DNA from: Hymenobacter lapidiphilus
GTDB lineage: Bacteria; Bacteroidota; Bacteroidia; Cytophagales; Hymenobacteraceae
NCBI RefSeq assembly: GCF_013377885.1
Contig: NZ_JABKAU010000005.1
Coordinates: 62,001 to 126,000, forward strand
Direction of reading: 5' to 3'
DNA: 64,000 bases
The notes beneath the pieces were generated by a model, which did no database searches, had not been told where the DNA came from, and was given only the letters and a program-made list of their open reading frames with translations. Numbering within the stretch: position 1 is the stretch's first letter; each line of letters opens with the position of its first letter. The position numbers and the translations under genes are program-made. Below, piece after piece: positions 34,701 through 42,843 of this stretch.

Positions 34701-36822
34701 TCAGGTACTCGTCGCACTTGGCAGGCGTATCGGCCAGGTCGAGGTAGTTGGTGAGGGCCTGCTCCAGCAGCTTGAGCTGGGCCGTAAACTCGGCCTGGGC
34801 TTCGGTGCCGGCCAGCGCCTGCCGCCGCCGCTTCAGGGCCGCCCGAATCTGGTTGAAGCGGGCGTACACCGTCGAAATCCGGTCGATGATGGCCGTGGTC
34901 TGGGTGGGGTCGGAGATGGGCAGGTTGCTGACCACGTCAATCAGCAGCTCCAACTCCTGGGCCAGCGCGGTGGTTTCCCGCTCCCGCTCGTCGGCCTCCA
35001 CGGTTTTGGCCACCTGCTCTACCCCATCGGATATGGTTTGCACGCGCTGCTCGTAGGGGGCCAGCGCGTCGTCGCGGAGCAGAAACTCCACGGTCTGGCC
35101 GGCCACTTCCTGGGTCAGCGTTTCGAGGGTGGCCGCGCGCTCCTCCACGGCCGGCAGCTCCACGTAGCGCAGCTCCTTGAGGCCCACCACGGCCCCGCGC
35201 ACGGCCCGCAACTCGCCCAGCAGTTGCACGAAGCCGGTCACATCGTCGGGGGCAGCCCGGCGGATGCGGTCGGTTAGCTCGGTGGCCTGCTGAAAAACGT
35301 CCTGGGTTTGCTGGACGGTGCTTTTGCGGATGCTGCGCACCTTCTCAAACTCCTCCACGGCGGCGGTGGCGGCCTGGCGGATGTCGTTGAGCGGGGCGGC
35401 CAGGTCCTGGGCGGCGGGCTCGCGCAGCCAATGGTAGGCGTCGGTGAGGGCCGTAGTCTGGCGGATGAGGTCGAGGTAGAGGCCGGCGTATGAATCGTCC
35501 TTGCCCGTGAGCGTGAGGACTTCCTGCACCTCGCTCATGGCCCGCACAATCTCCTTGTTGCCGAGCTTGTATAGGTAAGAGTCGGAGGTAACCGGCAACT
35601 CAAAATCCGGCCCGGTAAACGGCGTCTGCCAGATTTGCACCGCGTGGTGCTTCTTGGGCTCCTCGTCGGTGCGGAAGTAGCACAGCTCCCCGTTCTCAAA
35701 CACCGCGTAGCCGTGGCACACGATGGGGTTGTCCACGCGCTGGGCAATGCGGTTGTAGCTCAGCAGCAGGTACAGCCCCGAGTCCTTGTTATAGAACACG
35801 TACAGGAAATCCTCGCCGTTGGGCGAGGCCAGGCGCTTCTCGAACAGCATGTCGCGCAGGCCGTTGTCAAACAGCTTGTTGTCGCCGGTTTGCAGGTAGA
35901 AGCCGTGCGGAAAAATCAGGCCCTGGCCGTCGGGTAGCAGCACGCAGGCATCGGCCAGCGCATCGAGGCGCTGGGCCTTTTTGAGCTTGTAGTTGAAGAT
36001 GAAGTAGCGGTACTGCTGCTCCTGGTAGGGCCGGATTTTGAGTAGCACCAGGTTGCCCACCACCGCGTAGTAGATTTCCGAGTCGTCGAGGGTCTGGTCC
36101 TTGTCATCGACCGGCTCGCTCAGAATACCGCGCCCGGTGGCAGTGTTGTCCTCCACTTTGATGGTGAGGTCGCCGCCCACGGTTTCCACGAATACCTTGT
36201 CTGCTATGCTCACATGCGGGTGTCGGCCGCCGCGGTGCATGTCGCGGGTGGCGCGCTGCCAGCCAAATTCGTGCTGGGGCGGAAACCCGTACTCGTGGTC
36301 GGAGCGGTTGTCGAGGTAGGTCAGCGTGTCGCCGCGCATGAGCCACTTAAACGTCTTCACATCCGAAGAGCCCTTGCCAATGCGGAACACCATGAACAGG
36401 TGCGGCCCGAGCACGGCGAACTTCACGAACTGGGTGTTCTTGTAGTAGCGGTACAGGTTGCGGAACTCCTCCTCAAACCTGACATCGGCCAGCAGCTCCA
36501 GCCCCAGGGGCCGGAAATCGTGGTCCTGGTACTCGTACACCCCGAACACGTCGGCCAAATCGGGCTCGGCCTTGAGGCCCAGTACCACGTTGTAGCCGAA
36601 AATGAACCGCCCGCCCACCGGCACCAGGTCCCAGGCCACGCAGTTGTACTCGGTGCTGATGCGGCCGGTGCCAATCAGGCGCGTATCCACGGCCCCGAAC
36701 ACCTGCTTGCGCTCAGCATTGAGCAGTTCGAGGCGCTGGCGCAGGTCGGTGCCGGCGGCTTGCAGGCGGTTACGCAGGATTTCGTAGGTGCCGGTTTCGA
36801 GTTGGGTAGCTGGAGCTTCCAT
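31702..36822 (-). CDS. Giant AAA-type ATPase ('DNA repair ATPase' family), last gene of the PspA/flotillin operon
   Basis: 1706 residues from ATG 36822 (MEAPATQLETG; ATG 36849 would add nine). The first ~430 residues are beta-rich with propeller-like repeats. A long heptad-rich coiled-coil region follows (about 470-820). The ATPase is near the C-terminus: Walker A PPGYGKTT at about 1356, Walker B VMIYVDDIQ at about 1420, sensor-1 Asn in VVMAGNP near 1464. Similar proteins are called DNA repair ATPase without clear evidence. The setting with PspA and flotillin points to membrane or protein remodelling. Two insert-like stretches (about 1070-1122 and 1171-1213) derive from intergenic repeats. 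Confidence 0.85.
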   Translation of the reverse strand: MEAPATQLETGTYEILRNRLQAAGTDLRQRLELLNAERKQVFGAVDTRLIGTGRISTEYNCVAWDLVPVGGRFIFGYNVVLGLKAEPDLADVFGVYEYQDHDFRPLGLELLADVRFEEEFRNLYRYYKNTQFVKFAVLGPHLFMVFRIGKGSSDVKTFKWLMRGDTLTYLDNRSDHEYGFPPQHEFGWQRATRDMHRGGRHPHVSIADKVFVETVGGDLTIKVEDNTATGRGILSEPVDDKDQTLDDSEIYYAVVGNLVLLKIRPYQEQQYRYFIFNYKLKKAQRLDALADACVLLPDGQGLIFPHGFYLQTGDNKLFDNGLRDMLFEKRLASPNGEDFLYVFYNKDSGLYLLLSYNRIAQRVDNPIVCHGYAVFENGELCYFRTDEEPKKHHAVQIWQTPFTGPDFELPVTSDSYLYKLGNKEIVRAMSEVQEVLTLTGKDDSYAGLYLDLIRQTTALTDAYHWLREPAAQDLAAPLNDIRQAATAAVEEFEKVRSIRKSTVQQTQDVFQQATELTDRIRRAAPDDVTGFVQLLGELRAVRGAVVGLKELRYVELPAVEERAATLETLTQEVAGQTVEFLLRDDALAPYEQRVQTISDGVEQVAKTVEADERERETTALAQELELLIDVVSNLPISDPTQTTAIIDRISTVYARFNQIRAALKRRRQALAGTEAQAEFTAQLKLLEQALTNYLDLADTPAKCDEYLTKLMVQLEELEGRFPDFDQFLDQLTTRREQVVEAFEAKKVALVAARNQRASALLQSAERLLKAVQTRLARLESVADIGGYFAADLMVEKVRQTARELLELGDPVKADDVQSRLKTLRENAVRQLRDRADLYADGGQTIKFGPYAFTVNTQPLELTVVQRDNALFYHLTGTNFFQPIEDEALLAARPVWDQTVVSESPDVYRAEFLAWRILQAAHHPTPANPEAGRTTVLSVAEMAHLSEGELLSYVQQFMAPRYAEGYLKGVHDHDAARLLTALVRLTRTADLLRYPADTRTAAALFWLRFCDPTQRTHWQRQLQGISTLLQVFPDSRQFDALQAELQTAVEQFARQTGLFTLDEVQEAGEFLFASLIKNEESKVKNGLPVEPVDVSDPVKIRKQDNNQPSPNNQQLTTDNSFPISQEAADLYRQFQQQLQERRATELFGQSVAALAGQPVAQFALVRQWVQAARPLPQPLPKREGSQAPNSFAAATESTNHQNAPLPFGEGTGEGSTSSATEVALLLLTDSFDAARIVPTPTRETLTGFQGTHPRVDGTSYHLDFPAFRRRLLRYNQQLVPQFEGFQALKKQRVAEATAALRLESFRPRVLTSFVRNQLIDQVYLPLIGANLAKQIGTAGEGKRTDLMGLLLLISPPGYGKTTLMEYVANRLGLIFMKINGPAIGHSVVSLDPAQAPNAGARQELEKLNLAFEMSDNVMIYVDDIQHCHPEFLQKFISLCDAQRQIEGVYRGRPRTYDFRGRKVAVVMAGNPYTESGDVFQLPDMLANRADIYNLGDILTAGSEAAFRLSYLENALTSHPTLARLATQSPQDVPALLRLTETGSAEGLTFEGNHSPEELNEYVAVLGQLLRLRDVVAKVNTAYIASAAQADAYRTEPPFKLQGSYRNMNKLAEKVRPIMNDQEVTDLLAAHYASEAQTLTSATESNLLKLRELLGWLTPAEAARWQEIKTTFQANIRNSGAGQLLQLLEKLEGITGGLSGIRQALKGG
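33182..33308. repeat. Fold-back repeat inserted in frame inside the AAA gene
   Basis: Arms 33182-33216 and 33274-33308 (35 bp each) are complementary at 33 positions and contain CCCCTCCCTTTTGGGGAGGGG. The element keeps the frame and encodes a linker of low complexity (residues about 1171-1213, including PLPQPLPKREG and PLPFGEGTGEG). Confidence 0.9.
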
Positions 36823-36867
36823 AAGAGGGCAAGGCACGAACCCTTGCAAGAGAAAAAGGACTGCTGG

Positions 36868-37245
36868 TTAGTTGGTTGAAGGTCGTAACTTGGCCTTCAG
36901 GGTAGCATTAGCTGGGTCTGATTTAGCATAGATGACGGCAGTAGTATCGCCTTTTGCGTGGGTGCGTAAAAACGTTCTGGGTACCCTCGTTCTAAAGGAA
37001 TACTTCACGCCGCCAACTGTATACCGCACGGATACGCGTCGGCCCTTGTACCTTCTTACCCGGGTGATGACGCCCGTGGCATATCCCGGGTTTTTCAGGA
37101 GCGACTCGCGCTTCTCCGCAATATCCGTTTTGATGAAGTGGATGAGGCCAGCCAATAAGGCAACACAGAAAGCCAGGCCGAGAATAATACCCACTACTTG
37201 CCGGCGGGTTGTTTGCGGTGGATTGGGAGAATCGGGTGCGTGCAT
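36868..37245 (-). CDS. DUF3592-like single-pass membrane protein
   Basis: 125 residues. One helix near residues 15-38 (VVGIILGLAFCVALLAGLIHF), then a soluble domain with GYATGVITRVRRYKGRRVSVRYTVGG and AVIYAKSDPANA, which resembles DUF3592. It sits 45 bp upstream of the AAA gene in the operon and may anchor it, which is inference. Confidence 0.7.
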   Translation of the reverse strand: MHAPDSPNPPQTTRRQVVGIILGLAFCVALLAGLIHFIKTDIAEKRESLLKNPGYATGVITRVRRYKGRRVSVRYTVGGVKYSFRTRVPRTFLRTHAKGDTTAVIYAKSDPANATLKAKLRPSTN

Positions 37246-37328
37246 GGGCAGGTAGCCAGGGCCAGCTCCCCACTTCAGATGAAGCGGAGAGCTGGTTTCT
37301 AACGTTTAGCTTAAAGAATTGTCAGTTT

Positions 37329-39503
37329 TTACTTCAGCTCCAGCATCCGCACCATCGTATCCCCAATCCCCAACGCTTTAGCGGTGCTAGTAAGCTGCTT
37401 AATAGTGCTCCGCGTAGCGTCGTCGTTGGCCTGGCTCATGAGCTTAAGCAGCAGCGCCGACACGCTCAGGTTCTTCATATCGTCGGAGCTCAGGCCGAAC
37501 TGGTCGACGAAGCGGCGCAAGTTGGCTTTGAAGTCTCCGCCGCCGTTGCCGTCGTCGCCGAAGAAGGTGTCCTTCACGGTGCCCAGCACTTCGGAGTTGT
37601 GCACGGCGCGGTCGACCATTTTGCCCTTGGTGATGGAGCCGATAATCTGGTCGAAGAACATGGTTTCCCCGCCCACGATGTCGATTTTGGCCGCCTTGAG
37701 GGCCTCACCAATAACCTGGGCCTGCGAAGCGGCAATATCCTTCTGGATGCTGATCTGGGCCAGCTCGATGGACTTATCCTTGTCGAGGCGCAGCTTGAAT
37801 TCCTCGTGGTCTTTGCCTACGCCGTCGAGCTTGCGCATGGCATCGGCCTTGGCCTCGATACCCTTGGCTTCCACGGCGTACTTCTGCTCCGACACGGCGG
37901 CCTCGGCCAGACCTTTTTTCTGGTCGGCATCGGCGCGGGCCTGGATGATGTCGGCGTCGGCAATGCCCTTTTCGCGATTCACCCGGGCCGCTACCATCCC
38001 CAGCTTCTCATCGGCTTCGGCCTGGGCGCCGGCCTTCACCTGAATACCCTGGGCCTCGGCCGTGGCCGTTAGCTGGAGCACGTTGGCTTCCGACTCGCCC
38101 TCCTTCTGGCGGGCGGCGGCTTTGGCCTGCATTACCTGGGCCTCAGCCATGCCGACGGCGGCGGCTTTGCTGGCCTCGGCTTCGGCCAGCGTACGAATGG
38201 CCGAAGCCTTGAACTCGGCAGAAGCCTTCTCGGCCTCAGCTTCAATGAGGGCCTGCTTGCCGCGGAACTCGGCGGCCTGGCGCTCCATATCGGCCGTACC
38301 CACCAGGTTCACGCTGGCGGCTTCGGTTTCCTGGCGAGCGGCCGTGATGGCCACCAGCTTCTCGCGCTCGGCCAGGGCCTGGGCGCGGGTATCCTTAATT
38401 TTCTCCTCCTCGATTACCGTGGCTTTTTCCACCGTAATCCGCTCGCGGATAATGGTCTGGATATTCTTTTTCTCTTCTTCCAGCGCCTTTTCCTTCTCAA
38501 TCTGAGCCAGGGCTACAATCCGCTCCCGCTCGTTTACTTCGAGGGCTTTGGCCTGGGCCACGCGCTCGGTTTCCACGGCGTCGGTGCGCTCCTTGTTGCG
38601 CTCGGCCACTATTACCTGACGGTCGCGGTTCTGCTCGGCAATGCCTACTTCCTCCTCGGTCGAAATCCGCGCCCGCTCCGATTTCAGCATTTCCTCCTGC
38701 TGCACCTTGGCCGACTCGGCATTTTCGCGGGCCCGGATGTTGGCCACTTCACGCTTCTGCTTTTCCTGGTTTTCGATGAGCTGCTTTTCCAGTTCCAGAA
38801 TGGTTTCCTGGGCCTCTACGTCCTGCTTCTTAATGGTTTTCTGCTTCTCGCGCTCAATCGAGTTGGCCTGGATTTTCTGCTCCGAAGTCAGGGCAATAAT
38901 CTTCTTAATGCCCTCGGCATCGAGGATATTGTCCTGGTTGAGAGCCGTGAGCGGGGTTTGCTCCAGGTAATCAATGGCGCAGTCGTCAAGTACGTAGCCG
39001 TTGAGGTCGGTGCCGATGATGGCCAGGATTTGCTGCTTGAACTGCTCGCGGGAGTTGTAAAGCTCAATGAAATCGAAGTGCTTGCCCACGGTTTTCAGGG
39101 CCTCCGAGAATTTGGCGTCGAACAGGTTTTCCAGCGCCAGTGGGTCGGAGGCGCGGTGCGCGCCGATGCTCTGGGCTACGTTAATCACGTCCTGCGGCGT
39201 CTTGTTCACCCGCACGAAGAAGTTCACCTTCACGTCGGCCCGCAGGTTGTCTTTGCACACCAGCCCCTCGGAGCCGGCCCGCTGAATGATGATGGTTTTG
39301 AGCTTGATGTCCATCACCTCCAGTTTATGGAGCACGGGCACCACGATAATTCCGCTGAACGACACCTTCGTGTCGCCCATGCCGGTGCGTACCAGGGCCT
39401 CGCCCTGCACGGCTTTATTGTACATACGGGCCACAAAGGCCACAAACCCGAGCACAAAAACGGCGATGATGACAAGCACCACCAATGAAAGTTGATCAAT
39501 CAT
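37329..39503 (-). CDS. YqiK-type flotillin (SPFH/band 7 protein)
   Basis: 724 residues. One N-terminal membrane helix (residues 6-26), an SPFH domain (about 30-200, with GLVCKDNLRADVKVNFFVRV), then ~400 residues of charged coiled coil rich in AEA and EKE repeats, and a C-terminal VDQFGLSSDDMKNLSVSALLLKLM segment. Flotillins assemble into large rings that organise membrane domains. YqiK usually pairs with the YqiJ-like protein encoded two genes upstream. Located mid-operon between a microprotein and a DUF3592-like gene. Confidence 0.92.
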   Translation of the reverse strand: MIDQLSLVVLVIIAVFVLGFVAFVARMYNKAVQGEALVRTGMGDTKVSFSGIIVVPVLHKLEVMDIKLKTIIIQRAGSEGLVCKDNLRADVKVNFFVRVNKTPQDVINVAQSIGAHRASDPLALENLFDAKFSEALKTVGKHFDFIELYNSREQFKQQILAIIGTDLNGYVLDDCAIDYLEQTPLTALNQDNILDAEGIKKIIALTSEQKIQANSIEREKQKTIKKQDVEAQETILELEKQLIENQEKQKREVANIRARENAESAKVQQEEMLKSERARISTEEEVGIAEQNRDRQVIVAERNKERTDAVETERVAQAKALEVNERERIVALAQIEKEKALEEEKKNIQTIIRERITVEKATVIEEEKIKDTRAQALAEREKLVAITAARQETEAASVNLVGTADMERQAAEFRGKQALIEAEAEKASAEFKASAIRTLAEAEASKAAAVGMAEAQVMQAKAAARQKEGESEANVLQLTATAEAQGIQVKAGAQAEADEKLGMVAARVNREKGIADADIIQARADADQKKGLAEAAVSEQKYAVEAKGIEAKADAMRKLDGVGKDHEEFKLRLDKDKSIELAQISIQKDIAASQAQVIGEALKAAKIDIVGGETMFFDQIIGSITKGKMVDRAVHNSEVLGTVKDTFFGDDGNGGGDFKANLRRFVDQFGLSSDDMKNLSVSALLLKLMSQANDDATRSTIKQLTSTAKALGIGDTMVRMLELK

Positions 39504-39579
39504 GAAAATAGAGAGTAGGAGTGTTTCGGAGAGTTAGAATTTGTTGGGTGCCTTGGGGAAGTTTTTTGGGGGGGGGGAG

Positions 39580-39680
39580 TAGGGGCGGAGTTTGCCCCCG
39601 CCCGCCGGTTTCCAGGGTCGTTGAATGAAACCAAGTAGTTTCGTTTAGGCGGCGGGCAGGAGCAAGCCCCGCGCCTATGT
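39580..39680. repeat. Family-B fold-back repeat, degenerate copy B3
   Basis: GTAGGGGCGGAGTTTGCCCC on the left and GGAGCAAGCCCCGCGCCTA on the right form imperfect arms. The right arm overlaps the last codons and stop of the 37-residue microprotein. A ten-base G run lies just to the left. Confidence 0.75.
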
Positions 39681-39788
39681 CAGCAGCCAGTCGGCCAGCC
39701 AGTTGAAGAAGTCGGCGAGCAGGCCGTCGAGCAGCACGTCGCCGAGCCAGCGCAGGCCTTTCTGGAGAAGATGGAGCAACTCAGTCAT
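39675..39788 (-). CDS. Amphipathic leucine/tryptophan-rich microprotein (37 aa)
   Basis: The frame starts at ATG 39788 inside the last codons of the PH-like gene (CCATGACTGA, an 8-base overlap) and ends with TAG at 39677-39675. The product starts MTELLHLLQKGLRWLGDVLL and continues with DGLLADFFNWLADWLLT. Leu, Phe and Trp fall on one side of a helix, acidic residues on the other. The overlap suggests translational coupling. No family is recognised. The setting among membrane-remodelling genes suggests a membrane-associated peptide. Confidence 0.6.
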   Translation of the reverse strand: MTELLHLLQKGLRWLGDVLLDGLLADFFNWLADWLLT

Positions 39789-40188
39789 GGCGGATAGCGG
39801 GGTTTAGTTGCAGCAATGCGGCCAGGAAGCCGGCGCGGTCGGCTGGCGAAATCATTACCGAGCGGTACTTACCATAATGGATTTTGAGCCGGTCGAGGGA
39901 TAGGGCGGGGGAGCTGAAGGGACTGCGAGTGGGCAGAATAGACGTGATATCCTGTACCGGCACCCGCCACACCAGCGGGCCCGACACGACGCGCAGCAGC
40001 TGTTTCTCGGGCTGCAGTTCGTAGTAAGTCCGGCGCAGCAGCCACAGGAAAAGTGCCAGCGCCGCTACCATCGTCAGCGCATCCAGCCACGTCTGCGCCA
40101 CCGCCGCATATACGCCGCTGCCAACCAATAGGGCTACAATAGGTCCGAATAGCCACCAGCTGATTTCGGACGGGAATATCTGTTTCAT
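39781..40188 (-). CDS. Two-helix membrane protein with PH-like domain
   Basis: 135 residues. Two adjacent hydrophobic helices (about 10-28 and 33-48) precede a beta domain YYELQPEKQLLRVVSG...VWRVPVQDITSILPTRS...LKIHYGKYRSVMISPADRAGFLAAL, which fits the short bacterial PH-like (bPH) family. Such proteins are often membrane-stress accessory factors. It lies between the YqiJ-like gene and the microprotein. Confidence 0.75.
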   Translation of the reverse strand: MKQIFPSEISWWLFGPIVALLVGSGVYAAVAQTWLDALTMVAALALFLWLLRRTYYELQPEKQLLRVVSGPLVWRVPVQDITSILPTRSPFSSPALSLDRLKIHYGKYRSVMISPADRAGFLAALLQLNPAIRHD

Positions 40189-40236
40189 GTTAGAATAGGG
40201 GAGTAGTTAAATAAGGTTCTGGTGCTACTTAGTGCC

Positions 40237-40905
40237 TTAGGGCGTCAGCTCGAATGGTTCTATCAGGTAGCAGCGGCGCAGCTGGTCGTAGTCGATGATG
40301 AGGGCCGTGTCGCCTTTGCGTAGTTCGGCCGACTGCGAGGCGGCTCGCACATTAAGCATAAGTGGAGCGCCCTTGCGGAGCCGGACGCTGGCCTGGCCCA
40401 GCTGTTCGTGGGTGGCGGGCAGCAGCAGCGTGCACACCTTGCCCAGCGGCGAGTTGGTGCCTTCCGATTCTTGCTCCAGCGCGGCAAACAGGCTTATGAA
40501 AGGCGTAGTAAGCACTTTTGCTATCAGCAGACTGCCCACCAGCAACGGCACGAGCAGCACCGCGCCCACCAGCAGGCCCTCGTTACCCAGGTAGTGGTTG
40601 GCCAGAATACTGCCCACCCACCAAGGCAGCACCACAAAGCTCACGAATACCATCAGCGGCACCCGCTCCAGGTTGAAAAAGACCAGTACCGAGTTCAGAA
40701 ACGAAGTACCCAACTCATGTGCGTGCGCTCCGGTGTGGGTATCGGTGTGCAGATCGGCGTGAGAATCGGCCTGTACGCTTAAATCCAGCGACTTGAGGTC
40801 GAGCAGGCCCAGCAGCACCGTAAGCCAGTACAGCAACACCAGCACCAGCAGGCCCGTGGGGAGCAGGCTGGCCGGCGCAACGGCCGCGTGGAGCAGTTCT
40901 TTCAT
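40237..40905 (-). CDS. YqiJ-like membrane protein with C-terminal OB-like domain
   Basis: 222 residues. Hydrophobic helices near 12-40, 68-95 and 105-135, then a soluble C-terminal beta domain (KVCTLLLPATHEQLGQASVRL...GDTALIIDYDQLRRCYLIEPF), the NfeD/YqiJ-type OB arrangement. A His/Asp-rich loop (DSHADLHTDTHTGAHAHE) at about 48-64 could bind a metal. YqiJ-type proteins partner YqiK flotillins, which matches the flotillin gene downstream. Confidence 0.8.
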   Translation of the reverse strand: MKELLHAAVAPASLLPTGLLVLVLLYWLTVLLGLLDLKSLDLSVQADSHADLHTDTHTGAHAHELGTSFLNSVLVFFNLERVPLMVFVSFVVLPWWVGSILANHYLGNEGLLVGAVLLVPLLVGSLLIAKVLTTPFISLFAALEQESEGTNSPLGKVCTLLLPATHEQLGQASVRLRKGAPLMLNVRAASQSAELRKGDTALIIDYDQLRRCYLIEPFELTP

Positions 40906-40980
40906 CAGGAGAGGATTAGCGGCGGGAAGGTACGTGAATCGGGGTGGCGGCCAAGGGTGCCGGTGGTTTTAGCGAGGCGG

Positions 40981-41172
40981 CTATGAGTGGTTCTGCTCGT
41001 TTTCCTGCTGATTGCGGCGGTAGCGTACAAAGCCCGCCGCCAGAAAGCAGAATCCAAAAATCATTAGCGACGGAGCCCAGCGCATATTTGCCCCATCAAT
41101 AAAGCGCAGGCCCGCACTGGTCAGCAGTATTAGCGTGGCCAAGGCAAAGAACAAATTAGGAGAGCGTGTCAT
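40981..41172 (-). CDS. Small two-helix membrane protein (63 aa)
   Basis: 63 residues with hydrophobic segments at about 7-23 and 34-49 and a basic tail (RYRRNQQENEQ). No known family. It shares strand and spacing with the operon. Confidence 0.6.
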   Translation of the reverse strand: MTRSPNLFFALATLILLTSAGLRFIDGANMRWAPSLMIFGFCFLAAGFVRYRRNQQENEQNHS

Positions 41173-41208
41173 GAAGGAAGGGTAAATAAGAAAAAACAGG
41201 GGTAGCTG

Positions 41209-41415
41209 CTAGCGGCCCGGCTGGGCCTCCAATTCCTCAATTCGCTGCCGCAGCCGGCGGTTGTAGCGACTCTGGCCATTGAATTCAAGGGCCGCGCCTA
41301 TCAGCATTAGGAAGTAGGCCTGCTCCAACTCGATGACGTGGGAAACCCGCGCCAGGGCCGAGCCTAGAATGAGGGCAACACCGAAGTAGAATAAGAACTT
41401 TTCGAGGGTCGTCAT
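41209..41415 (-). CDS. Small two-helix membrane protein (68 aa)
   Basis: 68 residues with hydrophobic segments at about 6-22 and 29-45, then a charged helical tail (RYNRRLRQRIEELEAQ). The layout resembles the neighbouring 63-residue protein, so the two may be an old duplication. Function unknown; it lies 24 bp downstream of pspA. Confidence 0.6.
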   Translation of the reverse strand: MTTLEKFLFYFGVALILGSALARVSHVIELEQAYFLMLIGAALEFNGQSRYNRRLRQRIEELEAQPGR

Positions 41416-41439
41416 AGCACTATCGATAAAGGGCTTTCC

Positions 41440-42168
41440 TTACAATTCAGAACTGCCAAGCTGCTTCTGCATGCCCAGCTTGGCCTTGAGGGCCGCCAGA
41501 TCGGCTGAGGCCTGGCCGCTGCCGTCGGCGCCCAGCGCCTTATCAATTTCCTGGTCCACCGACTTGCTTTCGTTGGCTATCTGACCATACGATTCGGCCA
41601 GGGCTTCCTCGGTGGCAATCTTCTCCTTCATCCGCTCCAGCAGGTTCACCGTGCCCGACGAGTCGAGCTGGGCCAGCTGCTGGTTGATGGTTTTGGTGGC
41701 CGTGCTCACCGTCACGCGGGCTTTCAGCGTCCGCAGCTCGTTGTCCCACTGCGAAATGGTCTGCTTGAGTTGCTGCACATTCTGGTTGAGCTGGCTGGCC
41801 GAGGCTTCGAACTTCTCCTGGTCCTGGCCAGCGCGGGTGGCCTGGGCTTCGTGCTGGGTTTTCTTGGTCAGTGCCTCGGTGGCCAGGCGGTCGGCGTCGG
41901 CGGTTTCCAACTCCTGGCGGTTGGCCTTTTGGAGCAGCAGCACGGCTTTGTTCTCGTAGTCGAGGGCTTTGCTGCGGGCGGTTTCGGCGTCGTTGCGGCT
42001 CCGGATAGCCAGGGCCTTTACTTCGGCCAGCGCGTGCAGGGCCTTGTCGAGGTCCTCGCGCAGGTCGCGCAGGCCCTGCTCGGTCATTTTGATGGGGTCT
42101 TCGAACTGATTGACGGCCGAATGGGCTTCGGCTTGTCCGATTTTGAAGAGACGATTGAGAAAGCTCAT
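41440..42168 (-). CDS. pspA: PspA/IM30 family protein
   Basis: 242 residues. An amphipathic N-terminus (MSFLNRLFKIGQAEAHSAVNQFEDPIKM) is followed by almost continuous coiled coil, as in phage-shock protein A and Vipp1/IM30, which are bacterial ESCRT-III relatives that coat and repair membranes. Starts 53 bp after the chaperone-like gene. A partner flotillin and ATPase in the same operon fits a membrane-repair role. Confidence 0.92.
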   Translation of the reverse strand: MSFLNRLFKIGQAEAHSAVNQFEDPIKMTEQGLRDLREDLDKALHALAEVKALAIRSRNDAETARSKALDYENKAVLLLQKANRQELETADADRLATEALTKKTQHEAQATRAGQDQEKFEASASQLNQNVQQLKQTISQWDNELRTLKARVTVSTATKTINQQLAQLDSSGTVNLLERMKEKIATEEALAESYGQIANESKSVDQEIDKALGADGSGQASADLAALKAKLGMQKQLGSSEL

Positions 42169-42221
42169 GATAGTGGGGTTTATGGGGTCTGGGAACTGGA
42201 AGGACTAAAAAAGAGCTTTAG

Positions 42222-42641
42222 CTAAGCCTCCAACTTCTCGGGGATTCCTTTTGAAAATTCAATCAGCTCGTCGCCAAACTCGCTGAGTACCAAGGCCAGG
42301 GAATTGAGCACGGCTTCGAGGGCCGCACGGTCCAGAATATCAAGCTGGAGTGTGTCGCGGTAGATGACCTTGAGGCCTGACTCGTCGAGCACGAAAGCCC
42401 CGTGGATGATGTCGCGGTTTTTTTGGAGCAGGCGCTGGTAAACGGTGCAACTCGCAGCGGGTAGTTCCAGCAGGTACTGCTCCATAATGAGTAATGGCTC
42501 GCCGCAGCCCAGCACCAGGTGATGAATGCCCAGCTCCGGCCGGCTTACTACGAGCAGGCTGGCGGCTTCATCTTGATGGTGTACATCGAAGCCCAGCTCC
42601 AGTAAGTAGGTGTGTAGCAGCGTGAAATAAGGGGTAGCCAT
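42222..42641 (-). CDS. CesT/YbjN-like small chaperone, first gene of operon
   Basis: 139 residues, acidic. The beta-rich middle (ASLLVVSRPELGIHHLVLGCGEPLLIMEQYLLEL) and the C-terminal helix (LEAVLNSLALVLSEFGDELIEFSKG) match type III secretion chaperone-like folds (CesT/Tir, YbjN), which are often encoded beside PspA. Probably binds a partner protein of the operon. It is the first gene after the regulated promoter. Confidence 0.75.
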   Translation of the reverse strand: MATPYFTLLHTYLLELGFDVHHQDEAASLLVVSRPELGIHHLVLGCGEPLLIMEQYLLELPAASCTVYQRLLQKNRDIIHGAFVLDESGLKVIYRDTLQLDILDRAALEAVLNSLALVLSEFGDELIEFSKGIPEKLEA

Positions 42642-42779
42642 AGCAGAGTGGGAGAGAAAAAGTAGAGAGCAAACAACTTAGGCAATTCGGGCGGATTGTT
42701 GGGCTGGCAGCTCCTGATGTTTCGCGTAGCTCAAAAAAGTAGCAGCCAGATTGAATGACCGTTGGGATTGTGGTAACTT

Positions 42780-42826
42780 TACGATGCAATAGTAAGCAAA
42801 GTTTGCTATATGCTCAAAGTTTGAGC
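42780..42826 (-). promoter_or_regulatory. Operon promoter overlapped by two palindromic operators
   Basis: Reading leftward, TTTG is followed by 20 bases and TACTATTG, one mismatch from TAnnTTTG. Two palindromes with the shared core CAAAGTTTG overlap it: AGCAAAGTTTGCT (42795-42807, in the spacer) and GCTCAAAGTTTGAGC (42812-42826, over the -33 box). Their centres are 18 bp apart. Binding by the divergent XRE protein, starting at 42844, would block the promoter and could also repress its own gene. Confidence 0.65.
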
Positions 42827-42843
42827 TAAAAATATTTTCGTCT

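Noticed and set aside
33631..35277. 548-codon rightward frame inside the AAA ATPase gene
   Set aside because: It is antisense to coiled-coil codons and consists of Gly/Val/Gln/His-rich sequence with no recognisable motif.
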